Counted from the stretch's first letter, positions 47,260 through 64,000 are shown. The stretch is 64,000 bases of DNA from Bugula neritina (GCA_964035545.1 OZ037770.1:14914642-14978641); one strand, 5' to 3'. Program-made: numbers and translations. Notes: generated from the sequence alone by a model not told the origin.

Positions 47260-49117
47260 ATATCCTTGCAATGTTTGGCACACATGACTATAATCCTGTG
47301 ACTACAATTTGGTATCATATCTTTGTCACATGACAGGTACATGACACCAGCATATTATAATGACACAACTTCTAATCAAGCTGACACAAGACATGGTGCT
47401 TTGCTAGGCCAGCCACCTACACATACGTGCATATGCCGTCAGTTTGCATTGGCACAGAAATCAATTTGTATTAAATTTGATGCTGCAACAAGTACTTGTG
47501 CGACACTTGTGGCAGGTACTTGTAATATGACATTTGTAACACATGCTTGTAAAAGCTAGATTGACAGCACTTGACGAATTGAATTAATTTTTAAGTAATA
47601 ATCGAAAAATATACTATCTGCATCCAATATGAAGAGGCATAACTATAACTGGGTGTTATTCAACAAAATACAACCATCCACCTTTAGCATTGAATTCTAG
47701 TAATGCAATATATGTGCAAATTGGATAGCGTTGAGACCGTGTGGGTCTGTAGCAGCAGGTTCATAGTGTGATGCTCATGAGACGAGGTCTAGTTCCTAGA
47801 CCCAGGAGTAACAAAACAGATATGATTACCATATTTCCCTCTATAGGTTTGTTAATATTTATACTAACATAATGCTACTGTTTGCCTATAAGGAAATGCT
47901 AGATGAACTAAATTTATAAACTGACATTATCCTTCTGCAATTTACACTCCCACACCCTCAGCTGTAGCGTAGACTGTCCTCAGCCTGCTATTACGTCTCC
48001 CTCCAATCGATAGGAGAGCCGTGATGTAATGAGATATCACAGCTAGCTGATGCTAAACTTAAATTAGCTATTGATTGAAGTCTGTTTAAGCACCTTTAGC
48101 TAAACTAATGCATAATTAGCAATGGAGCTTATGCTAAACCTGGTATAATCTTTTTGCTTATTAGCCCTTTGATTCCTCTCAAGTGAAAATGTATCCTGTG
48201 ATTAAATACATCATATTTTAATTAAGAAAATAAATCTATAAACTTTTTCTGCAAACTATTTTTAAGCTAATGCTGGTATCTTCACTGGCAATGATGAGAT
48301 TAGACTTGCAGCAAAAGTTAAAGTAATTTAAGGTTCTTTGGCATCTATAATTTTTTTTCTAAATCTTTAAAATTTAATATTTAGTTTGCTACAAATTATT
48401 TAATATCTAAAAATTTGTCGAGTTGAAAAATTTTAGCAGGTAATTTAAACAAAACTTGAAGTGTGCGTGTGCAGCGTGCAGTGTGTGTGTGTGTGTGTTG
48501 GTAGCCTAAAAAGATGAAGCATTTTGCAGCTCCTACAATTTCAAGCCTAATTTCTTCACTTGTTGAACAAAACTCAATTGTAAGTTGCCTTGTAAGTTTT
48601 GCACTCTCTTTTAAACACCCTTGCATTCAGGTTGATAGAAATTTGATTGATTCAAACCTGTAAGCTGGCAGAAGATTTATGTAGATTAGCGTGATTGAGT
48701 TACAATAGGATCGTCTCAATGGGCCATTTGTTTGTTATAGACATGAGTACGTGCGCGCTGAGGTCTGTATTGATTTGAATTGTTCAGTTTAGAAAAACAT
48801 GGCAGTTAATGTCATTGGGATGACAAGCACTAGTGTTATCCAATTATTCTAACTTGAAGTATGATGAGACGAATATTAGCCAATCAGAGTCGAAAGACTG
48901 GCTAGTTATTGAATCAGTTATTTGTGTACTGGTAGGGAAGCAGCGTGAAAACATTGTTTGTGTACTTCTAATTAGCACCTCGCCCTGGCAACTTCAGCTG
49001 TTTCAATCTGCAAACTTACTTTGTGAAAGAAATCCTTAGCTTACTTCACTCACATGGACGGGTGGACCGTGAGCAGTCCACAATGTGATAATCATTCGGA
49101 ATAAAGGAACTTCTGAC
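47260..49117. other. Intergenic, between the CXorf65 homologue and the FN3 gene
   Basis: No supported exon. A (GT)n tract lies at 48462-48500. A weak tRNA-like stretch (GGTCTAGTTCCTAGACC, about 47788) may be a decayed SINE. The promoter of the FN3 gene should lie towards the right end. Confidence 0.3.
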
Positions 49118-52100
49118 ATGAAAATAACTATTCTAGGAGTATTCATAGCTTTAGATCTCTACCAAATAAGTTCTGACAGTGTAACGGCTCCGTTTACTTT
49201 GGAGAACTCGACTTCAACCTACCAGGAAATTTCACCAGGTATGGCTCTACTAGTCACCTATTTTATTATTAGGGAATAAATTGAGTTGCATTTGTGATTT
49301 CAATACTCGTTTGCTTTTATACAAATGTAGTTCTTTTCTTAAGCGAATTCTCTTGACCCATAAAGTCACTGGTTATAGTTATAAATCCTGTTTTATGAAC
49401 TCTACAAGTTGTGTATAGTTGCTCGCTCAACTTCTCTGTTAAAGAAGAAATTTAATAATTTAACTAGTAAAGCTTTTATGAGTAAAAGCTCTTGGCAATA
49501 TATTTTAGAATATTCGAATTATAATAAACTGTATTCCACCACAGTACCAGTTGGTTCACCACATTTCTTGAGTTCTAGATAGATAACACGGCGTTTTGTA
49601 AAAATTATCCCTAATTTGCTTTGCTTCTCTAACTAATTTGCATGCAGTAACAAAGTGTTTTACAAGCTAGTGACTAATGAAGCAATAAACAACATCACTC
49701 AAAAGCTTTCATTGTTCAAAGTTAAAAAGTAATTCCACCAATGCTCCAAATTTTTTATAATAATTATTGTTAAATTGCATCAGCTGATATTTTCCTGCAC
49801 TGTCATTGGGTCTGCAGAGTATTACATTCATTTCACGATTTCAAGACTGAAGACAATTTAAGTGCATGTTCTGTAAATTCATAGTGATGAGTGACCGAGA
49901 AGTGTAAAATGCAAACAATGTAACATAGAACTCTCTAGAGTCTAGGGTCGTTTAACATCAGACACTCTCAGCACAACTGATCAACAGCTTTCACAGCTGC
50001 GCTACTTTTCTCAGCTTCTCAGCTGGTTTGAACAAATTTTTATAAATAATTGATCGTAATTAATTATAGTTAACACACAACTATAATTTGCATATTGATA
50101 TTACAAGTGGCTAGCTGCAGCACGTAGTTAAACTGTAATGCAATAAGTACAGCTACTATACTGTCGTCTTTTCTTTATGTGTTATACTGGCTGTGAAGAT
50201 ACTGACATTTTGTCATCTATAACATGCAAGTGTCTGTTCGTGTTTATAACAACATTTGCACTGCAAACCCTTGGCTTATCATATTTTTATACTTTTTGAG
50301 ATTTAATGTTAAAAAACTTAGATTTAAATTAAGTGCATAGACGAACTTTTAAAAATAGTTATAATTATGTTCAAAAGCAATACACTTCTTTTATTTGGTT
50401 GCAGCAAACAAAAAAGACTTAAAATTATTGTATTTCATTCACTTTATGAAATTAGTTAACAAATAAAATTTGCTGCGTTGATTCCTGTAGATGTACACCT
50501 CATTTCCGCATCATGGTACACGGCTACGATTGGCTGGTCCAGTAATCTTGTATTCCTGAAGTTCATTGAGCTCCACTGCTCTCCACTGACTTCTAACTTA
50601 AAATTTAACACCAGTATCACATTGGACGGCTCCGTTTCTAACTACACACTAAAGGTATTTGTACTAGAGATCGGTTTATTGCAGGGAAGGGCAACTTCTA
50701 ATTGGTTGATTGCTGCCTTTTCTATTTCAAATAAAGAAGCTGAAAATTTGCTAAAACAGTTACGTGCAAACGAGCGGGACAATCAGTTAAAGTTTCAAAA
50801 TATATATTATTTGATTTGGTATAATATTCAACTACATAGCTCTAAATTTTAAACATTAAATAATCAAATCATCAGACTTTGAAAGTTTAAGTCCGTCTAT
50901 AATATTATAATTTTATTGTAAGAAAAATGTTTCGAAACTTGTGAGGGTTACTAAAACCTACTAAATGTTAGATTTTTACACTAACATTAGTTGTGTAATA
51001 GAAGCTTTTTATGCTCCAAAATATATTTCTTTATTTCATTAAATATAACATTATATTTCTATTTACATATTTTATTAAATATATATTTAACTATTTATAA
51101 CCCGTAGAGCCTATACCCAGCAGCCATCTATCAATTGCGTCTGGTCTTTCACTTCACTGACGGCATGGAATCTCTAGAGAGTAACATTCTGCACTTCAAG
51201 ACAGCTGCAGGTAAAGTTTTGTACTTCATTATAGCTGCAGGTAAAAACTACCTTAGCTTTACTCAGGCTATAACTTAGACTGAGAAAAAAGCAATTGTTG
51301 CAGTATTTTTATTTGTTTTGGAAATATTTATAAAGATTTAATAATTATTAATAATATATAAAGAAAGAAATGGGTTGCTTGCAGATTCTCTATGGCTTTC
51401 AGTTTTTGATTAATTGAAATCTTGAAGTTAATTGGTTTCAATAAATAAAGGGTCTTAAAATATACTGCTATGTAAAGTATGACAGAACAAATTATTGCAG
51501 TATCAATTGATCTTCCATGATGCAGTAAAGGATCCAATTACTGCCCTTCTATATTATTAGGCCTACAAATGATAACAAACATATAGCTATTTGGTATTAG
51601 TTATATAATAATAAACTATTCTAAAAAATAATGTCATAATTTATCATATTAAATAACTTGTTTATAATTTTAGCATGCTATACTAAATTGCTGTGTTTTA
51701 TTATGTCATTATAGTATATCATTATATAATGAAAAGAAATATTATATAATAAAAAAATGCAGTATAAGTTGTAATACTTATAGATAACTTATTAATATAT
51801 ACTATATAATATAACATAAGATAATATATAATATAATATAATATGAATATGGTTCAAGAGTTTAAAGATTGAGATACCTGAAATGCATGTGAATTACAAA
51901 TTACATTAATAATGAAACACGAATGTGTAGTGAAATAATGCAATACAGCCTGGAGAGTGATAAAATGTTAACAACCTGATGATATAATGAAGGATAGAAA
52001 TCTAGTAGCGGTGATATGCAGGGCAACTGCTGCAAACCACTGCATTTCCTGTTTGACTACAAACACTTGCACAATATTACACACTGCTGACTTTGTGCTG

Positions 52101-54038
52101 ACACAATACTATACACTGCTGACTTAGTGCTGACACAATACTACACACTGCTGACTTTGTGCTGACACAATACTACACACTGCTGACTTAGTGCTGACAC
52201 AATACTACACACTGCTGACTTTGTGCTGACACAATACTACACACTGCTGACTTCATACTGACACAGTATTACACACTGCTGACTTTGTGCTGACACAATA
52301 CTACACACTGCTGACTTCATACTGACACAATATTACACACTGCTGACTTTGTGCTGACACAATACTACACACTGCTGGCTGAATAGTTTACCAAAGAAGT
52401 AGGCAATCTGTATTTAAGTATTTGAGATGACATGGGAGAAGTGAATGAGGCATGTAGAAACAAAGCTCGTTTCTAGGCACATCTTGTAACCTATATACTA
52501 GTCAAGTTGTTTGACTAAAACGTCATCATGTTGATGAGAAAAGATTAAAACTAAATAACAGACATGCTGTATTGGGAAACTGCTTTATTCAGCACTGTCA
52601 GCTGTCACATCTTCATTATTATATAAGGGAGGGGCTTACATACCAGCATACTGCATATCTATAGAATATGTAGTGTGTCATCTCGAAATTATTATAAAGT
52701 AAACTCGCACATGTTTATAGTCACTACACACTACACACTACATACTACACACTGTACACTACACACTATACACTACACACACATCACTACACACTATATA
52801 CTACACGCTACGCACAAATCACTACACACTACATACTACACGCTACATACTACACACTACATACTATATACTATACACTATACACTATACACTACACACT
52901 ACATACTACACACTATATACTACACACTACACACTATATACTACACACTACTGGTTGAAATTCTTGCTATAAAGTAACTTCCTTTGCTGCATTTCTAGTC
53001 TAGAACCTGGGCTTTTCTAAATCTCTCCATTGCTGAACTTAATAATATACACCCTGTTTTAGTTTTCACTATGCAGTTCAGTTATATGTGTTGCAGTCCC
53101 AGCTAACATTGCGCAGACATTGCTGCTGAGTCAAGCTGTAGACATCGTTCTTATTGGGTGTTTGCTGACGTTTTGGGGCGCGGCTTGCTGCGGATTCTAC
53201 AGGCAATGGAGCTCCTTCCACATTCAACTGCCTAACAGATATACTCATTATAAAAGTGCGCCAAAAGGGCTGGAGCATGTCAAGGTATAATAATATAACA
53301 TTATATGCTTACAAACTTAAATTGTGAAATTACAGTTGCGCGCATCAACAAAATAATTCAAATATCATATACAGTGCTGTAAATTCTTTTTGAGAGGTAG
53401 GTGCAGTAATGGAGAAATTGAGAAAAGCCTGTGTTCTAGATTAGAAATGTAGCAAAAGAAATTATGCTCCCATAAGAGTTTCAACCTGCGCCTCAAACTA
53501 AAATTTGTAAAGAAATCTAAAGAACTTAGGTTATTTCAATTTCTCCACTACTGCTTCTAAATGCTATAATATACATAATAGTTCATTCAATAAACATGGA
53601 GAAGACAACTCTGTAGCACTACATATAATATATATAGTACTACAGAGTTGCCTTCTCAATGAATGAACATTTATTCGCTAAGCTCACACTGGACTTTTAT
53701 TACAAATATTGGAACATTTTTAGTTTTAAAATGCTTGCAATACAACATCACATTAAGCATGACTACTTTTCATAAACTCAGTATTATACAATTGTTATTG
53801 CAATATTTATTGTTGATTGTTCGGCATGTGCTAACATTTGTAGGTTGTCGGAAGGACACAAGACAGCATTATATATCGGGGCCATAATCGGTCTATGAGC
53901 ACAAAAATTGTTGAGAGAAATCGTAAATTAGCCCGAATGCACACATCTCCGGCGGCTATGGTTGAACTACGAAACACGACTCTAGACATCGCTGTTGGAA
54001 AACCTGATTATAAACGAAGGAGCACGACTCTACTCTAG
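49118..54038 (+). CDS. Small type I membrane protein with one fibronectin type III domain
   Basis: Five exons, 49118-49238, 50491-50654, 51108-51210, 53097-53284, 53844-54038, sum to 771 nt, 256 aa, all in phase. The start at 49118 gives a signal peptide (MKITILGVFIALDL). Residues about 40-128 form a fibronectin III fold: the B-strand tryptophan in SASWYTATIGWSS, NYTLK with a glycosylation site, and LYPAAIYQLRL matching the L-x-P-x-x-x-Y pattern. Residues about 143-164 are a membrane helix ending in small residues and cysteines (GAACCGF), followed by a basic cytoplasmic tail of about 90 residues. The layout recalls FNDC4/FNDC5 but the sequence is not close enough to assign. AATAAA lies near 54419. 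Confidence 0.82.
52070..52382 (+). repeat. 32-bp minisatellite in intron 3 of the FN3 gene
   Basis: About ten copies of a 32-bp unit (TGCTGACACAATACTACACA + CTGCTGACTTTG), little diverged. Confidence 0.95.
52720..52960 (+). repeat. ACTACACACTAC-type array in intron 3 of the FN3 gene
   Basis: About 240 bp of degenerate CACTACACACTACATACTAC units. Possibly related by descent to the TACTACACACTG part of the neighbouring 32-bp minisatellite. Confidence 0.85.
53401..53557. mobile_element. MITE-like element, family A
   Basis: Inverted ends GCAGTAATGGAGAAATTGA (53403-53421) and the complement of TCAATTTCTCCACTACTGC (53537-53555) match at 18 of 19 positions. There is no coding capacity over about 155 bp. 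A partial relative is at 32865-32960. It lies in the last intron of the FN3 gene. Confidence 0.65.
53578..53670. repeat. Long imperfect hairpin
   Basis: GTTCATTCA...GAGAAGACAACTCTGTAG on the left and CTACAGAGTTGCCTTCTC...TGAATGAAC on the right form an inverted repeat with about 40-bp arms and a short AT loop. It is most likely a tiny foldback element or MITE remnant; the folded RNA would sit in the FN3 gene intron. Confidence 0.75.
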
Positions 54039-55129
54039 TGAAAAGACAGAATTACTTCATAACTGAGTCACAATCTTAAGAAACTTTTCGTAAAAACATT
54101 CATGTTGAACTTTTGATAGAAATTATTTATATCACTTGGAGCACTGCACAAGATTTTTAAATAGAAGATGACTTTCATGTTTATATTCTTATATAATATA
54201 TTATTATGATAGCTTTATTATATATTTATGATAATTTATATTGATGAAACACATGTCTATGTACATAACTTGAAAGATACAAAAACATTATAATTTTGAG
54301 TTGCCTTTGATTCTATTTACTATACACCATATTATATTAAGAAAATTTGCGGTATTTAATCATATTATCAAAAAATTTGAATTTCTTTTGCTGAATTCAT
54401 ATAATACAATGTTTAATGAATAAAATTAAAGTTTAAATGTTATTTAGATATTTTGCATTACTTATAACTTATTTTGCTAAAAAAATTACATAGTTTTACA
54501 TGGTTTTTAGCAGATAAATGTATCATTTATGCTAAAATGTATATACATCAATATAAAACTAAAATGAGTTGTAAAAATGACAATTGTTTTGATTCTTTTT
54601 TACTAAAATTATAAAATTAAGAAAAAGAATAAAAAACAACTGTTAAAATATTTATAAAATAAATAGTAGAATCTATGCATAGAATATTCTGCTAATCAAC
54701 AATATAATAATTGCTTGCAACTTTTAAAAGCATATCTTTAGACAGAAAATAGAGGAAAAACATTACCTAGGTAAAAAAAGAAATATAATACCTGTCAAAA
54801 GCCACTTGCAAAACCTTAGTGCACATAGACATAAACAAAACAGCTAGTATATTATTTACAAAAGTCAAAAATGCAATAACATTTAATGTTTTGCTTTCAG
54901 TATCATAACTTGCAAGAAAAAGCACAACCTCTCAAATACTTTTTTACACTGCATGTGCTAATTAAAACGTCAGTTACTTATTTTACAAAATCGGTTGCAA
55001 TGATTTTGAGTTACTTATTGGCAGAGGGCATAAAAATACTGTTGGTCAAAACTGATGCTAGTAGTTAAACTTAGTACTAGTACTGGTACTAGTTGATTCA
55101 GTTGGTAAGTAAGTCAGTTTGAGACTATA
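54039..55129. other. 3' UTR of the FN3 gene and convergent intergenic DNA
   Basis: Very AT-rich. It contains AATAAA at about 54419 for the upstream gene. No other feature is supported. Confidence 0.35.
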
Positions 55130-55629
55130 TCACGTTTCATCTTCTGATAGAGTCATATTGCCTATACGACAAGCAATCACCAAGCCAAACCATGAAAAGG
55201 TGGTTATGATGCCTCCAGGAATCCAGAGTGGTGTTAGTGGCAGCTGATGAATGGTGCTCGCTACAACGATGACCTACTCTGTTGAGAAGTCATGACCAGC
55301 AACTTTCCTATTTCAACCACTGAATTAAAGAGTTAAATTTCAAAATTCATGCTTCAATGATTTCAACTATGCATGAGAAAATATGCTGCAACTTTATAGT
55401 TTAAAAGCTCAAACAAATTTACTATTGTCTATTTAGATAATTTAATATATTATGAACTTGACTTACCTGTTAAGTTAAAACTCAGCGCCAGACAGTTCAG
55501 TAGCAGTACAGATCCCCAAACAAAGTAATACAGGGCTATCCACCTGCTATCTTCAACATTACATCTGTTTAATGTAAAACTGAATCCAATTGGTTGATGA
55601 GATGAATCATTTTCAGGCTCGTCCTCCAT
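55130..55629 (-). CDS. Small protein with two predicted membrane segments
   Basis: Two exons, 55467-55629 and 55130-55260, encode 97 aa. The first ends with one carried base before GTAAGT; the only acceptor that keeps a useful frame is GTTGTAG at 55261-55267. The protein starts MEDEPENDSS, has a first hydrophobic helix in WIALYYFVWGSVLLLNCLAL, a second in PLWIPGGIITTFSWFGLVIA, and an acidic tail ending SEDET. The family is not recognised. The polypyrimidine tract before the second exon is poor, so the gene model needs transcript support. Confidence 0.5.
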
Positions 55630-58124
55630 TGACAGCTTCCCTCAGCCCTTAAAATATGCACATCGAATTTAATGTAGGCAAAGATTAGCAATTGAGTGTT
55701 TAAAAAAATATTTCAAATTTTTAAGGTTGAAGCTCATTATAAAAAGCTAAATTGTTCTGTGCAGTTCAGGTTTTAACATTTAAGTACGAGCTTAAACCCA
55801 TTAATTATTATCTGCAAGTTGAGAACTCTGAATTATACAACACATCAAGTTCTAAGGCATCGACTTTGCTTTGTATATAAACTTTAGTTTATCGTCCACT
55901 CGCATAAGAAAATAATTTTGATGTAGTACCACTTTTACTTTTTTTATACAAATATACTCAAATTCAAAACACTTATATGTTTTAATTATATAGTTATATA
56001 GGTAATTTAGAATAAAAGTAAAGAAAACATGCAGTGGTCGTAATGATAAGAGCACTAGCCCTATATGTGTGCTAATCATGGATTCGAATCCCTGCAGAGC
56101 TGTTAAGGATGTTATAATCAGCTTATCAGATCAGAATCAAGCAGTTGGCACAGCATGCAATGAACAATTCAGGTATCACCAGAGTTTGGGGGCGTTTACA
56201 GTAAACTGCAGTTTATCAAATGTTTCAACCTACTCAGCATTGTTTTTGCTTTCAAGGTTAACGTAACAAGCAAAATTCAATTTCTGATTTCAGTGACTGG
56301 CTATACCTAAATAATGCCTATATAGCTGTTACTTTAGATTAATGAGAAAATGATTGAGAATACTCTATAGTCTTTCTACAGTCTTGATTCTTGTTTGTAG
56401 GTTGGTGTTATTACAGAGAACTGTTTATGTTAGTATGGCAAGAGAAACTATAGGGCAGATTTGCTTCCTGGAAAGTTTGAAGTGCAAAGGAAAATAAAGT
56501 AAACTACACATTTACAAGTAATTGTAATTATAAAGAAAAAAAAAGATATGTATTGACTAACCTTAACCAGTAACTTTTGCACCACACTACAGCCTTGTTC
56601 TTGTTCTAATAATTCACTACTGAGTATCAATGTGCATAAACAAAATGGGTATTATTGCTGTCTATTGTAACTCTTGAATATTGATTTGAAAGAGTTTGAA
56701 TCATCAGTTTGGATAACAAAAGAGTGTTGGCCTGTACAACAACAGCTCGATTGTTATCATATTTGTTTAAGAACAGTTAGCTTTATTCGGCTTTTTATAA
56801 TAATGTTTGCATTTGTCTACAAAAAGTCAATAAAAAACATTTAAACTTTGAATTGTTCTTGTCTCATAACGCTGTGTAGCATACCTCAAGCAAAGAATTC
56901 TAATTAACAACGTCCTAAGCACCAAAAGCGTTAGGTTGAATACAGTAATGTTTGGATACAAAATACGTTTTGTCCGCTATGTTTTAAGAAGACTTTGTAG
57001 TGCAAAGTGTGTAACGCAAGCTTACATAGCTTCTAGAATAGTTTTTATTTGCTTTATCTAATTTCTATTTTACAATTTTTTCAGAGAAAGAAAGCATATC
57101 TTGTTGGTCAGTTAGCAGAATAAGTATTGCCACACCACACTATTGCCATTTAAAATACATGCTAAGTTTAGCTTAGCTAAAGGCACGGATATAATAATTA
57201 TCAAAAAAATTCTTTAAAATTATACATAAGTAAGAGGAGCTTCGATTTGAGAAAAGGTCACACAAATTTTTCTTGGAGAATATATAGAATAAATGATCTC
57301 AGAAGACTGTGCATTGAGATCAAATAATGGTCGTAATAAGCCTTGCATTTAGATTATATTATATGGGTCACAAAAACTTTTCTTTGAGATCAAATAAAGG
57401 TCACAAAAGTTGGGATTTCCTAACTTCAAGTATTACTCACACCATCTTTCTTATTTGTTTACATCACTGCATTATTGCGGCAACTCTTTAGCTGAGGAGA
57501 TTTAAAGTTCTTTGATACTCAATTCACACAAGTTTTATTAATGGCCACACAATCTCACCTATTAAATTAAGTGATCGGGTTTTAGTTTATGACATAGAAA
57601 ACATGGGGGAGGAGGGAAAGGGTAACCAAACAAAGTTACCATTGATTATGTTTCTACTGTCAACAGGAATATGAGTGAATTGAGGTTAAATAATGTAGCC
57701 TCAGCGCTTCAACCGCCAACAGCCTACTTCAGAAGACTTAGTTCCTCTAACTTTGTATAAACAATAAGGACATGTGATTAAAGCACCCAACACCATTATA
57801 CCGGCGAGATAGTAATAAATTTCCTTCCAACATCTCGTTTCCTCATATATTACTTCTAAAATGCACAAATACATCAATAAGAAATTTAATCGACATGAAT
57901 CAACAAGCGACAGATAAGGTCCGCTTTAAAATAGCTTTGGTTTCACTGCACGAATTAAAAATTTTATACATGCATTTTTAAAATCCAGGTTTCAATTTTT
58001 AAAAAGCCTTTTTTACAATTTTCATTTGAAATAAATAAGGCAATCATAGGGTTGGACTTATCGTTTTGTCATTAAAAACGCAGTTAATAAAGTTTCCTAA
58101 GAGATTTGTAAAGTTGTGATAAGT
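55630..58124. other. Intergenic between the two-helix protein gene and the SLC16-like gene
   Basis: No supported exon. It contains a tRNA-like SINE head at 56037-56100 and a loosely repeated GAGATCAAATAA-GGTC motif at 57315-57410. The rest is AT-rich. Confidence 0.3.
56037..56100 (+). mobile_element. tRNA-derived SINE head or tRNA pseudogene
   Basis: GCAGTGGTCGTAATGATAAG resembles an A box and GGATTCGAATCCCTGC a B box. The cloverleaf is not well formed. It is similar in layout to 25190-25256. Confidence 0.45.
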
Positions 58125-62109
<3,985 letters not shown>

Positions 62110-63001
62110 ATTTACACTCTACTCCACAACCACCTGCCTTCAACCATATGTTAGTTTGAATGTGTCATAAACTAACTAAGCTATTTTGGTAGTTATACTC
62201 AAGTATTGTGACGATAGTGTATAGATTTTCAGGACTGATAACACTTGCCAGGATTTCTCAACTATATTATATTCCTCTATAGCATCTGGTCTATTTCTGT
62301 ACTTGAAAACAGGTAATTGTTAGTTAAACACAATCTGTGTGCGTGCGTGTGAGTGTGTGTGAGTGTGTGTGTGTGTGTTATGTGTGTTATTTGGTTACAG
62401 TCTTCGTGATTTGCCGTCAGTCATAAACAGACTGCAAGAACCAACAGCAGTTCAATTTAAAACATTTCATACAAACAGAGCTGATGGATAGTTATAGATT
62501 TTATTATAGATATAAAATATTTTTATAAATTTTGTATAGACCCAGCCCCAGTTGAAAACTAGCATAACAATAAAATGCACTTTTTTTACAATCCAAAGGC
62601 AACCAAAAGCATATAAAATGGCAATACCAGAAATATGTTATATAAATATCAATTTTAAAATATACGAGTTCAAAAAAATCAAAATGCCATAAAAGGTCTT
62701 TAATGACTTGACCCATGGAATATAAATTCCTCAACAAAAGAACGATCTCGCATAACCAAGTAAAAGGAATGCAATATTCACTTGTATCAAGAGTTTTTAT
62801 TGGTTCAACTGGAAGGGCTATGCTAATACCAGTTGTATCACAAATTCCTATTGGTTTAGCTGAAAGGGTAAAGCTATTACCAGTTGTATCATGAGATGCT
62901 AATGATTCAGCCGAGAGTTTAAGAGTTTTACTAATTTGCATTCTCAACCCCTATTGGTGGAGTTGAGATAGCAACGCAATCAGCAAATATATCAATGAAT
63001 T
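62110..63001. other. Intergenic or CCDC115 3' UTR with small tandem repeats
   Basis: It contains a (GT)n tract at 62338-62378 and a degenerate repeat of about 66 bp at 62790-62925 (CAGTTGTATCA and CCTATTGGTTTAGCTGAAAG blocks). ATTTTATT near 62497 reads AATAAAAT on the minus strand, a plausible poly(A) signal for CCDC115. The promoter of the SLC16-like gene should be near 62110-62300. Confidence 0.4.
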
Positions 63002-64000
63002 CTATTGGTCGAGTTGAGATAGCAAGGTACGATATTGACACTGAAGAGACATAAGCTGAGACTGGGTGGTAGATAGTTGACTAGTTAGGGGCACACAACG
63101 TTGGAAACAAGCTTTACTATATCGCAACGACTGGGGCACTAGTACTCCAAACATTAGCAGTGGATCCTTAATCTCACTCTTTGGTTTATCAGCTTTTGGG
63201 GAGGACACCGAGTCACCCACTCCACCTATAGTTTGAATACTCTGTTCAGTAAAACGCTTGCGCACAGTTTCTTCTTTATCTTCTGATTGTAGAATAGGAG
63301 CTGATGGAGCGAGGTCAAAGGTCACAGAGTTGTCTTCTCTTCTGCAAGTCAATCTGACACTTGGAGTCATCTCCCTCTCATCATACTGTAATGCTGTTAT
63401 ACTTTTCTGTCCCATATTACTCCTGGCTTTAGCCATGTACAAAAACCCATCAGACAGCTCCTACCAACAAATATATATTCCTACTCATGTGTGCAGTAAA
63501 CTTCCTGTCTCCACCACTAAAGTTTAATAAAAAAACAAAATTTTATTTCTTTTATAACTTACTCACTATTAAAAAAAATTTCTGCCTATTTCAAAGTTTT
63601 TAAAAAAATGTTCAACACAAAAACAACTTGAATCCCACCCTACCCCCACAGCAACACAAGAGGTAAGACTTAGACTACGTGTGAATGAACTTAGGCTATG
63701 TGTAAAAATCAAAGAGGGGCAGACGTGGCAAAACTCAAAGATGCGGAACTCATGTGCTTAAACTAAATATTCTCATTACTTCAGAAATCTATGATTTTCA
63801 AGGATTTGAATGAGAACATTTCTTTTCAAGTCTATAGAACATTATTAGGCAAATATCTACTGATTTTCATTAAAACTAAGACAATGCAAATTGTAATTAT
63901 ATTATGAATTTTTCAAATTAGTATCAAAAATAAAAAAAAGTTATGGGCAATCTCACTTCACTTTACTCACCTTGTCTAGCTGCCTTCGTAGTGAAGACAA
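63002..64000 (-). CDS. CCDC115: CCDC115 (V-ATPase assembly factor, Vma22-like), 3' part
   Basis: Two exons are visible: 63971-64000 (continuing beyond the window; LSSLRRQLDK before GTGAGT) and 63002-63460, joined in phase 0. The 152 residues of the last exon match the C-terminal part of CCDC115: GFLYMAKARSNMG, then KSITALQYDE, a variable acidic middle, and the conserved DPLLMFGVLVPQSLRYSKACF with a final coiled coil. CCDC115 works with TMEM199 in the ER/Golgi to assemble the proton-pumping V-ATPase. The 5' part of the gene, including the first coiled coil, lies outside the window. Confidence 0.88.

Noticed and set aside
62504-62947. A 147-codon minus-strand frame with repeated LSAESLASHDTT-like units
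   Set aside because: It lies downstream of the CCDC115 stop, and the repeat is a non-coding tandem duplication; no splice signals or family match.

Overview
The window is animal nuclear DNA. It is AT-rich (roughly two thirds A+T by eye) and its genes are split into short exons with GT-AG introns, followed by AATAAA signals. It is full of microsatellites, minisatellites and small transposable elements. The proteins recognised (Fringe, neprilysin, TANGO6, CCDC115, SLC16-type transporter, PLAC8, CXorf65 homologue) are all metazoan, and the style fits an invertebrate, perhaps lophotrochozoan. I cannot name the species. Exon joins were derived by hand from splice consensus, reading frame and family motifs; no transcript data were used.

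Layout. 1-2210 (+): the 3' end of a single-pass membrane protein gene with two successive C-terminal exon cassettes, each with its own poly(A) signal. 2865-8898 (+): a complete 10-exon fringe gene, 361 aa. 9981-25950 (-): a complete neprilysin-like M13 metallopeptidase, about 746 aa, convergent with fringe. It has a tandem pair of homologous exons that look mutually exclusive, and an intron carrying a young Ty1/copia element (12508-15943). 25951-34505: intergenic, repeat-rich. 34506-34939 (-): a PLAC8-family gene, head to head with TANGO6 (+, 36708-44238, about 1,088 aa). 44681-47227 (+): a CXorf65 homologue, 174 aa. 49118-54038 (+): a small fibronectin-III single-pass membrane protein, 256 aa. 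55130-55629 (-): a 97-aa protein with two membrane segments. 58125-62109 (-): a monocarboxylate-transporter-like MFS protein, 497 aa. 63002-64000 (-): the 3' part of CCDC115, running off the window edge.

The genes do not form one pathway. Several act in the secretory system: fringe (Golgi glycosylation of Notch), TANGO6 (transport and Golgi organisation) and CCDC115 (V-ATPase assembly). Their proximity is probably coincidental.

The most interesting structural theme is tandem duplication of functional gene signals. A 19-bp array of GTAAGT donors follows fringe exon 1. A 69-bp array of 3' splice sites precedes TANGO6 exon 8. An acceptor-like array precedes exon 4 of the CXorf65 homologue. Stop-codon regions are repeated after TANGO6 and CCDC115. 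(TA)n tracts abut splice sites in the neprilysin and transporter genes. The other strong candidates are the mutually exclusive neprilysin exons, and a copia-type element that keeps a primer site matching the anticodon region of initiator tRNA while its interior has largely become minisatellite.
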